Assembly (NCBI RefSeq): GCF_002237655.1
Contig: NZ_NOKT01000020.1
Location: 99,860-163,859, forward strand
DNA length: 64,000 bases
Direction of reading: 5' to 3'
From: Streptomyces sp. XY006
GTDB lineage: Bacteria > Actinomycetota > Actinomycetes > Streptomycetales > Streptomycetaceae
Made by a program: the position numbers and the translations under genes. Numbering within the stretch: the first letter of the stretch is position 1; each line of letters starts with the position of its first letter. This document shows positions 57,888 through 64,000 of this stretch, piece after piece. The notes beneath the pieces were generated by a model, which was given only the letters and a program-made list of their open reading frames with translations, was not told the origin of the DNA and did no database searches.

Positions 57888-59567
57888 GTGAGACCGGACG
57901 ACCGCCGCACCCCGCGGGACACCCAGGGGGGCATCCCCGACGGCCTGCTCGTCGGCATACTCGCGTTCCTCCTCGGCATGACCCTGATGGTGTGGACGGC
58001 CACGGGTCTCGCGGGCCTGTTCGCCCACGGCTCCTGGCCGTCCGGCGTCACGTTCGTCCGCACGCCCCTGGCCATGCGCCACCTCATCGCCCAGCCGCAC
58101 GACTTGCCCGGCGCCTGGCCCGAGACGCCCCCCGGCCACCTCTCCGGCTACGGCCTGTTCTGGGGCCTGTTCATCGGCCAGTTGATGATCGTGGTCGTCC
58201 TGACGGTGTTCGTGATGGGCACGCTGGCCAGATGGCGAGCGGTCCGGGCCAGACGCCGCCTGGAGCAGGCGACCACCCCGGAAGCCCGACAGCACGAAGC
58301 ACCGGCCCGACACCCGGCGCAGGGCCCGGCACCGCACGACGTCCCCGCCCCGCATCCGGCCCCGGGCGCCGCGCAGCACGACGTCCCCGCCACCGCCCCA
58401 CACCCGGCGCAGGGACCCGTGCAGCACGACATCCCCGCCCCGGCCCCCTCCGCCGCACCGCAGCACCACACCACCCAGAGCCCGGCCCCGGCCTCAGCCG
58501 CCGCCCCGCACGACCTCCCCACCCCCCGCCGCGCCGCCCCCGAGCCCGGCCACCTCCTGGAGCCGGCCGCGCCCCTGGCCCCCACCCCGGCGGCCACGCC
58601 CGCGACCCCGGCTTCCCTGTTCGGGCAGGGACGGATGGGCGGGTGGGAGAAAATCCTGGTAGCCCCCAGGGAAACCCGCCAGACCACGGCGACCCAGGCC
58701 GTACGCGACGCGGAGGGTCCCACCCTCGTCGTCACCTCCAACCCCACCCTCTGGCAGGAGACCAAGGACGCCAGGGCCAAGCTGGGCCCCGCCCACCTCT
58801 ACGACCCCGCCCACCTCTGCAACACCCCGTCCCGCCTCCACTGGTCCCCCACCACCGGCTGCGAGGACCCCCGCACCGCCGCGACCAGGGCCACCGCCCT
58901 GCTCACCCCCGTACGCCCCACCGCCAAACTCGACCAGGCCGTCATCGACACGGCCACGACCCTCCTGCGGAGCTATCTGCACGCCGCCGCCATCGACGGC
59001 CGCACCATCCGCCACGTCCACCGCTGGTCCCAGGGCACCCAGATCCAGGACGCCGTCCGCATCCTCCGCACCAACCCCAAGGCCGCCCCCGGCTCCGCAG
59101 GCGAACTCGAAGGCGCCCTCACCGCCCACCCGGAACGCCGCGACATGGCCCAGCAGTTGACCACCCGCGCCCTCGCCGCGCTCTCCACGGTCAACATCCG
59201 CGAGGCCTGCACTCCCAACCGAAATGATGCCCTCGCCTTGGATTCCTTCATCCACGAAGGGGGCACGCTTTATGTGGTCGGTGAATCCATCGAGGACCCC
59301 AGGACCAACCCGGGCGCGATGCCCTTCCTGACGGCCCTCGTCTCCAGCGTGGTCGAGCGCGGCCGGCGCATGGCCGAACGGTCATCCTCCGGTCGCCTCG
59401 ACCCACCACTGACCCTCGTCCTCGACGACGTCGCGGCCGTGGCCCCGCTCCCCGAGCTCCCGGAGCTGCTCGCCACCGGAGCGGACCGCGGCCTGCCGAC
59501 CCTGGCCCTGCTCCGCTCCCGCGAACAGGGCCGCGCCCGCTGGCCGCACGACGAACTACCCGTCTGA
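57888..59567 (+). CDS. cmdA: CmdA: VirD4/TraG-like membrane protein with degenerate P-loop
   Basis: 559 aa from GTG. Two membrane helices (LLVGILAFLLGMTLMVW and YGLFWGLFIGQLMIVVVLTV in part) precede a ~110-residue Pro/Ala/His-rich linker with APHDVPAPHP-like repeats, then a TraG/VirD4-like domain. This has LVVTSNPTLWQETKDARAKL then HLYDPAHL (the DPKGE.../FDP pattern), and LTLVLDDVAAVAPLPELPEL (Walker B region). The Walker A position reads APRETRQTTATQ, without the GxxxxGK[ST] loop. The protein also stops soon after GRARW, earlier than typical coupling proteins. Confidence 0.8.
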   Translation: MRPDDRRTPRDTQGGIPDGLLVGILAFLLGMTLMVWTATGLAGLFAHGSWPSGVTFVRTPLAMRHLIAQPHDLPGAWPETPPGHLSGYGLFWGLFIGQLMIVVVLTVFVMGTLARWRAVRARRRLEQATTPEARQHEAPARHPAQGPAPHDVPAPHPAPGAAQHDVPATAPHPAQGPVQHDIPAPAPSAAPQHHTTQSPAPASAAAPHDLPTPRRAAPEPGHLLEPAAPLAPTPAATPATPASLFGQGRMGGWEKILVAPRETRQTTATQAVRDAEGPTLVVTSNPTLWQETKDARAKLGPAHLYDPAHLCNTPSRLHWSPTTGCEDPRTAATRATALLTPVRPTAKLDQAVIDTATTLLRSYLHAAAIDGRTIRHVHRWSQGTQIQDAVRILRTNPKAAPGSAGELEGALTAHPERRDMAQQLTTRALAALSTVNIREACTPNRNDALALDSFIHEGGTLYVVGESIEDPRTNPGAMPFLTALVSSVVERGRRMAERSSSGRLDPPLTLVLDDVAAVAPLPELPELLATGADRGLPTLALLRSREQGRARWPHDELPV

Positions 59568-60125
59568 GAACGGCACCCCCACCCCGCTCCGCTCCAGCAC
59601 GAACTCCAGCTCCCGCTCCCCGGAGTCCCCGAGCGGCACGGTCACCCCGCTCGGCACGAACCCCACCCGCCGGTAGAACCGCTGCGCCCGCCCGTTCTCC
59701 TCGTGCACGATGAGCCGCACCCGCTCCAGACCCCGCCCCCACGCCCACTCCAGGGCCGCGTCGAACAGCACCTCGGTCAGCCCGCTCCCACGCTCCTCGG
59801 GCCGCACGAACACCGCGACCAGATGCCCCTGCTTCCGCTCCACCGGAAAACCGGCCCAGTCGGTCGTCCCGGGCTCCTCCACCAGCACGGTCACCGTCCC
59901 CACCCACCGCCCGTCCGGCCCCTCGGCGATGATCTGCTGCCGCGCCTCCACCCCCTCGGCGGCCCCGGCCGTCCGCTCCCGCCAGAAGGACTCCGGCCGG
60001 GCCACGGCCTCCTCGTACGTCTCCAGGAAGGCCAGGTGCGCCACCGGATCCCGCAGCGCGTCGAGCCGCAACTCCCTCGCCGCAGGCCACTCCTCAGCAC
60101 GGACGGACCGGATCACATAGCTCAT
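59556..60125 (-). CDS. GNAT N-acetyltransferase
   Basis: 189 aa from ATG 60125. The GNAT motif A is LVAVFVRPEERGSGLTEVLF (acetyl-CoA loop RPEERGSG), and motif B is RLIVHEENGRAQRFYRRVGF. A single-domain acetyltransferase of unknown substrate. The stop lies within the 3' end of cmdA (12-bp convergent overlap). Confidence 0.9.
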   Translation of the reverse strand: MSYVIRSVRAEEWPAARELRLDALRDPVAHLAFLETYEEAVARPESFWRERTAGAAEGVEARQQIIAEGPDGRWVGTVTVLVEEPGTTDWAGFPVERKQGHLVAVFVRPEERGSGLTEVLFDAALEWAWGRGLERVRLIVHEENGRAQRFYRRVGFVPSGVTVPLGDSGERELEFVLERSGVGVPFSDG

Positions 60126-60219
60126 GCGGGCCACCGTAGTACCCCGGTACGACACCCCTCACCCCGATAACCACCGCCGGTCCGACGCCCGCCGCCCCCG
60201 CGGCCAGCAGCATCGAACC

Positions 60220-61140
60220 ATGCTGACCGCACACGAACTGACCAAGCGCTACGGCGACCGCACAGCCGTCACGGACCTGTCCTTCACCGTCCGCCCCGGC
60301 ACCGTCACCGGCTTCCTCGGCCCCAACGGCGCCGGCAAGTCCACCACCATGCGCATGCTCCTCGGCCTGGACGCCCCCACCCGCGGCCACGCCACCGTCG
60401 GCGGCCGCTCCTACGCCGCCCACCCCGCACCCCTCACCGAGGTCGGCGCCCTGCTGGAGGCCCGCTCCGTCCACCCCGGCCGCACCGCCTACCACCACCT
60501 GCGCGTCCTCGCCCTCACCCACGGCATCCCCCGCAGCCGCGTCGACCACGTCCTCGGCCTCACCGGCCTCACCGACGTGGCCCACCGCCGCGTCAAGGGC
60601 TTCTCCCTCGGCATGGGACAACGCCTCGGCATCGCCGCCGCCCTCCTCGGCGACCCGGCCGTGCTCCTCCTCGACGAGCCGGTCAACGGCCTCGACCCCG
60701 AGGGCGTCCTGTGGATCCGCAACCTGCTCAAGTCGCTCGCCGCGGAAGGCCGCACGGTCTTCGTCTCCTCCCACCTCATGAGCGAGATGGCCCTCACCGC
60801 CGACCACCTCGTCATCATCGGCCGCGGCCGGCTCCTCGCCGACACCACGGTCACCGACTTCGTCCGCGCTTCCGGCGCCGGCACCACCCACGTCGTCACC
60901 CCGGAGGCCACCACGCTCGCCCGCCTCCTCACCGCACCCGGCGTGGACATCACCACCGACACCCCCGGCACGCTCCTCATCCGCGGCACCGACGCCGAAC
61001 ACATCGGCCGCACGGCAGCCGCCCACGGCATCCCCCTCTACGAACTGACCCCGGGCGCCGCCTCCCTGGAGGCCGCCTTCATGGACCTCACCCGCGACGC
61101 ACTGGAGTACCCGGCGACCCTGGAAGGAACAGCGGCATGA
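60220..61140 (+). CDS. ABC exporter ATPase (antibiotic/bacitracin-type)
   Basis: 306 aa. Walker A GPNGAGKST, signature FSLGMGQRLGIAAAL (LGMGQ variant of LSGGQ), Walker B VLLLDEPVNGLDP and H-loop VSSHLMSE. The C-terminal tail (EAAFMDLTRDALEY) is typical of DrrA/BcrA-like drug exporters. It overlaps the permease gene by ATGA. The downstream two-component system may sense the exported compound. Confidence 0.94.
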   Translation: MLTAHELTKRYGDRTAVTDLSFTVRPGTVTGFLGPNGAGKSTTMRMLLGLDAPTRGHATVGGRSYAAHPAPLTEVGALLEARSVHPGRTAYHHLRVLALTHGIPRSRVDHVLGLTGLTDVAHRRVKGFSLGMGQRLGIAAALLGDPAVLLLDEPVNGLDPEGVLWIRNLLKSLAAEGRTVFVSSHLMSEMALTADHLVIIGRGRLLADTTVTDFVRASGAGTTHVVTPEATTLARLLTAPGVDITTDTPGTLLIRGTDAEHIGRTAAAHGIPLYELTPGAASLEAAFMDLTRDALEYPATLEGTAA

Positions 61141-61916
61141 CCACGGCAGCCCTCCCCTACCGCGTGACCCCCGCCCGCGTCCTGCGCTCCGAGTGGCATA
61201 AGCTCCGGACCCTGCGCTCCACCTGGATCAACCTCGCCGTCACCAGCCTGCTGACCGCCGCCATGGGCGCGGGCCTCGGCGCCGCCTACGACGGTTCCGG
61301 CGAAGGCGGCATGGACCCCGTGATGTTCGCCCTGCTCGGCACCCAGTTCGCCACGATCAACCTCGGCGTGCTGGGCATCCTCGCCACCGCCGGCGAGTAC
61401 TCCACCGGCCAGATCCGCGCCACGATGACCGCCGTCCCACGCCGCCTGCCCGTCCTGTGGTCCAAGGCCGCCGTCCTGACCGCGATCGCCCTCCCCCTCA
61501 CCCTGGCGACGAACCTCGTCACCTTCCCCCTCGCCCAGTCCTTCCTCGACGGCACCGACCTGTCCGCCGCCCTCGGAGACCCGGGCGTCCTGCGCGCCCT
61601 CGCCGGCAACGCGGCCGGCCTCACCCTCCTCGCCGTCCTCGCCCTGGCCATCGGCGCCCTGCTCCGCTCGGTCCCCACCGCCATCGGCGCCCACATCGGC
61701 CTGATCATGATCCTCCCGGAGATCCTGGCGATGCTCCCCTACGACGCCGTCGACAACGCCGTCCGCTACTTCCCCGGCAAGGCCCTGGAAGTCCTCACCA
61801 CCGCCCAGCCCATGCCCGGCGCGGCCACCCCGGGCAGCGCCCTGCTCGCCCTGCTCCTGTGGACGGGGACGACCCTGGCGGTGGCCGCCTGGGTCCTGCG
61901 CCGGCGAGACGTCTGA
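61137..61916 (+). CDS. ABC-2-type permease
   Basis: 259 aa. Starts in the ATGA overlap. Six helices (FATINLGVLGILATAGEY, GAHIGLIMILPEILAMLPYD regions), a topology and EWHKLRTLRSTW opening typical of ABC-2 exporters of the BcrB/DrrB class. It forms the channel for the preceding ATPase. The substrate is unknown. Confidence 0.9.
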   Translation: MTTAALPYRVTPARVLRSEWHKLRTLRSTWINLAVTSLLTAAMGAGLGAAYDGSGEGGMDPVMFALLGTQFATINLGVLGILATAGEYSTGQIRATMTAVPRRLPVLWSKAAVLTAIALPLTLATNLVTFPLAQSFLDGTDLSAALGDPGVLRALAGNAAGLTLLAVLALAIGALLRSVPTAIGAHIGLIMILPEILAMLPYDAVDNAVRYFPGKALEVLTTAQPMPGAATPGSALLALLLWTGTTLAVAAWVLRRRDV

Positions 61917-61940
61917 CGCCCGGCACCAGGAACCCTCACG

Positions 61941-63182
61941 ATGGACCCCGTGACGGACGACCGGGCGACCGAGCCCCTCACCGACTACGCCCAGCACCTC
62001 TCCCGGCGGGTGCGCGCCTTCGACCGGCGCCACCCCCTGCTGTGGGACCTGCACTTCACCGGCTTCTGGGCGACCGCCGCCCTGATCGACTACGCCGGCG
62101 GCGGCTGGCAGCACAACGCCCACGAGCAGGACGTCCCCGGCTGGCTCCTGCTCACCCTGAGCCTCGGCTTCTCCCTCCCGCTGATCTGGCGCCGCACCCA
62201 CCCGGGCGTCGTCCTCGCCGCCATGGCCCCCTTCGCCCTGGTCAACGCCTGGACGGGCGCCGCCCTCCAGGCGGCCCTGCTGCAGCTGGTCCTCGTCTAC
62301 CACCTGGCCCTGCGCCGCGCCCTGCGCCGGCTGTGGTGGGCCACCGCCCTGGTCATCACGCCCGTCCTGGTCTCGGCCTTCCGCCACGGGGAGGGCAGCC
62401 GGGACCAGCAGATCGGCTCGCAGCTGATGTCCGTCACGGTGGCCGTCCTGATCGGCGTCACGGTTCGCACCCGCCGCAACTACACCGAGGCCCTGGAAGA
62501 CCGCGCCCGCCGCCTGGAGACCGAGCGCGACCAGCAGGCCCAGCTCGCCACCGCCGCCGAACGCGCCCGCATCGCCCGCGAGATGCACGACATCATCGGC
62601 CACAACCTCTCCGTCATCACCGGCCTCGCCGACGGCGGCCGGTACGCGGCCGGCAAGTCCCCCGAACGCGCCGCCCAGGCCCTCGACGCCATCGCCACCA
62701 CCAGCCGCCAGGCCCTCACCGAACTCCGCCGCCTCCTGGACGTCCTGCGCGAGGAGGAGAAACAGCAGGCCGACCTGACCCCCCAACCCGGCCTGACGGA
62801 CCTCGCCCCCCTCCTCGACGGCGTCCGCTCCGCCGGACTCCCCGTGAGCACCACGACCCACGGCACCCCCACACTCCCCCCGGGCCGCCAGCTCACCGTC
62901 TACCGCGTCATCCAGGAAGCCCTCACCAACACCCTGAAACACGCCGGCCCTAACGCCAAGGCGCGGATAGACCTGGCCTACGGCGACAAGGCCGCCGTCA
63001 CCGTCACCATCACGGACACCGGCCACGGCACCCCGGCGGCCACCCCGGCCGAAGGCCGCGGCCTCCCGGGAATGCGCGAGCGAACCGCCCTCTACGGCGG
63101 CACACTTGAGGCCGGCCCCCGCCCCGACCCGGAACGGGGCTGGCGCGTCCGCCTGCACCTCCCGGAGGAAACCCCGCAGTGA
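61941..63182 (+). CDS. NarL-type sensor histidine kinase
   Basis: 413 aa. About four N-terminal helices form a membrane sensor without a large outside domain. The cytoplasmic part has the HisKA_3 dimerisation/phosphorylation box ERARIAREMHDIIGHNLSVI and a HATPase domain (VIQEALTNTLKHAG, DTGHGTP, GLPGMRERTALYGG). It is 24 bp after the ABC permease and overlaps the response regulator (GTGA). Such exporter-linked kinases often detect antibiotics or lipid-cycle perturbation. Confidence 0.93.
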   Translation: MDPVTDDRATEPLTDYAQHLSRRVRAFDRRHPLLWDLHFTGFWATAALIDYAGGGWQHNAHEQDVPGWLLLTLSLGFSLPLIWRRTHPGVVLAAMAPFALVNAWTGAALQAALLQLVLVYHLALRRALRRLWWATALVITPVLVSAFRHGEGSRDQQIGSQLMSVTVAVLIGVTVRTRRNYTEALEDRARRLETERDQQAQLATAAERARIAREMHDIIGHNLSVITGLADGGRYAAGKSPERAAQALDAIATTSRQALTELRRLLDVLREEEKQQADLTPQPGLTDLAPLLDGVRSAGLPVSTTTHGTPTLPPGRQLTVYRVIQEALTNTLKHAGPNAKARIDLAYGDKAAVTVTITDTGHGTPAATPAEGRGLPGMRERTALYGGTLEAGPRPDPERGWRVRLHLPEETPQ

Positions 63183-63850
63183 CCACGGTCCTCATCGCCG
63201 ACGACCAGCCCCTGCAACGCTTCGGCTCCCGCATGCTCCTGGAGAGCCAGGACGACATGACGGTCGTGGGCGAGGCGGCCAACGGCAGCGAAGCCGTCCG
63301 CATGGCGGCCGAGCTCCACCCCGACGTCGTCCTCATGGACATCCGCATGCCCGGCCTGGACGGCATCGAGGCGACCCGCCGCATCACCGCGGCCGGCGAC
63401 CGCACCCGCATCCTGATCGTCACGACCTTCGACCTCGACGAGTACGCCTACGCCGGCCTCCGCGCCGGCGCCTCGGGTTTCCTGGTCAAGGACGCCCAGC
63501 CGGAGGAACTCCTGTCCGGCATCCGCGCGGTCGCCACGGGTGACGCGGTCGTGGCCCCCAGCCTCACCCGCCGCCTCCTGGACGCCTACGTCCACCACCT
63601 GCCGGCCGACCCCGCCACGGAGACGCCCCTCCCTGAAGACCCCCGCCTCGCGACCCTGACGGACCGGGAACGCGAGATCCTCACGGTCATCGGCCAGGGC
63701 TGGACGAACACGGAGATAGCCGCCCGCCTGCACCTGGCGGAGTCGACGGTGAAGACCCACGTGGGCCGCATCCTCGCGAAGACCGGTTCCCGGGACCGCA
63801 TCCAGGCGGTCATCCTGGCGTACGACACAAAACTGGTGCAGCCGTCGTAA
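63179..63850 (+). CDS. NarL/LuxR-type response regulator
   Basis: 223 aa. Receiver with DD in LIADDQP, phospho-Asp in VVLMDIRMP and Lys in FLVKDAQ; C-terminal LuxR helix-turn-helix LTDREREILTVIGQGWTNTE followed by STVKTHVGRIL. It is coupled to the kinase gene. Likely activates the upstream ABC exporter operon (common for this gene arrangement; inference). Confidence 0.95.
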   Translation: MTTVLIADDQPLQRFGSRMLLESQDDMTVVGEAANGSEAVRMAAELHPDVVLMDIRMPGLDGIEATRRITAAGDRTRILIVTTFDLDEYAYAGLRAGASGFLVKDAQPEELLSGIRAVATGDAVVAPSLTRRLLDAYVHHLPADPATETPLPEDPRLATLTDREREILTVIGQGWTNTEIAARLHLAESTVKTHVGRILAKTGSRDRIQAVILAYDTKLVQPS

Positions 63851-63878
63851 AGGAATCCCGGAAGCCCTGAAAACGCGA

Positions 63879-63908
63879 AAAGGCCCACACCGTAAGGTGT
63901 GGGCCTTT
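63879..63908 (-). terminator. rRNA operon terminator (bidirectional)
   Basis: AAAGGCCCACACC (63879-63891) and GGTGTGGGCCTTT (63896-63908) form a perfect 13-bp stem with the tetraloop GTAA. It lies immediately past the 5S rRNA 3' end on the minus strand and 28 bp past the response-regulator stop on the plus strand. Confidence 0.92.
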
Positions 63909-63918
63909 CCCAATGATT

Positions 63919-64000
63919 GTTCGGCGGCGTCCTACTCTCCCACAGGGTCCCCCCTGCAGTACCATCGGCGCTGTAAGGCTTAGCTTCCGGGTTCGGAATG
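63919..64000 (-). rRNA. rrf: 5S ribosomal RNA (5' part outside window)
   Basis: The complementary strand of the last ~80 bases reads as the 3' two-thirds of actinobacterial 5S rRNA: CATTCCGAACCCGGAAGC, then GCCGATGGTACTGCA, and the closing GCCGCCGAAC. Its first ~38 bases lie beyond the window. It is the last gene of an rrn operon transcribed toward this window, ending at the adjacent terminator. Confidence 0.95.

Noticed and set aside
54534..58469. A 1311-codon open frame on the minus strand across the cmd genes
   Set aside because: It is opposite well-supported genes with catalytic motifs. Very high third-position GC leaves long antisense frames open; its predicted protein is low-complexity Gly/Val/Asp/Arg without domains.
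52248..59567. Integrated conjugative element
   Set aside because: Despite T4SS-like genes there is no integrase, relaxase, tra repressor, attachment site or tRNA junction, and flanking genes are in conserved core order.
61038..63158. 706-codon minus-strand frame opposite the ABC permease and kinase genes
   Set aside because: Antisense to genes with clear histidine-kinase and transporter motifs; the product is compositionally biased (Gly/Gln/Val).
1..64000. tRNA genes
   Set aside because: No cloverleaf-like sequences with GGTTCGAATCC-type T-arms were seen in the intergenic regions.

Overview
The window is chromosomal DNA from a Streptomyces species. Coding sequence is very GC-rich with G/C at almost every third position, many starts are GTG, and gene order runs parallel to the core region of the Streptomyces coelicolor chromosome around SCO4126-SCO4190, read in reverse. 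Recognisable landmarks are nur, a thiosulfate sulfurtransferase, glnR, ppk, pstSCAB, csoR and the cmd cluster. There is no sign of a plasmid, phage or insertion sequence. The right edge enters a 5S rRNA gene on the minus strand, so an rRNA operon lies beyond it.

Region by region. 1-5.4 kb: the end of an APH-type kinase, then three paralogous GntR-type regulators. Two of them are divergent from tiny homologous two-helix membrane proteins, with palindromic operators between, and a HAD hydrolase is coupled to the second regulator. 5.5-15.5 kb: housekeeping genes, namely an Eis-like acetyltransferase, the WhiG anti-sigma factor RsiG, dtd, ygfZ, nur, a nitrobindin-like protein, a DsrE protein, a VOC protein, a sulfurtransferase operon with a cysteine-containing leader peptide, a DUF2993 lipid-binding-like protein, and a membrane protein coupled to a MoaD/ThiS protein. 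15.5-28 kb: an alpha/beta hydrolase, GlnR, a LacI regulator, a membrane-anchored HtrA-like protease with a downstream OmpR-type two-component pair, an XRE/DUF397 pair, a second DUF2993 protein, a secreted 5'-nucleotidase and mycothiol synthase. 28-34 kb: a decayed acetyltransferase, a LysR regulator, and a five-gene operon (ECF sigma factor, zinc-finger membrane protein, ABC ATPase, ABC membrane protein, small membrane protein) in which every junction is a 4-nt start/stop overlap.

34-44.3 kb is a phosphate block: polyphosphate kinase, a CHAD protein and a Nudix hydrolase, then the PHO-box-controlled high-affinity transporter pstSCAB, and opposite it the low-affinity transporter Pit with its PhoU-like partner. 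44.4-52 kb holds the copper regulator CsoR with a clear operator, small proteins, lipoproteins, a Tat-exported flavin oxidase, a PAP2 phosphatase, a transglycosylase/NlpC peptidoglycan enzyme and a divergent SDR/TetR pair. 52.2-59.6 kb is the six-gene membrane cluster cmdFEDCBA, reported to be needed for normal sporulation. Its parts read as a relaxase-less type IV secretion-like machine, with VirB2-, VirB8-, VirB6-, VirB3/VirB4N-, VirB4-ATPase- and VirD4-like proteins. 59.6-64 kb carries a GNAT acetyltransferase, an ABC exporter coupled to a NarL-type two-component system, and the 5S rRNA with its terminator.

The best candidates for something not yet described are the triplicated GntR / YGP-motif micro-membrane-protein cassettes at the left end and the divergent T4SS-like cmd machine, in which VirB4 appears split and the VirD4-like protein lacks a P-loop.
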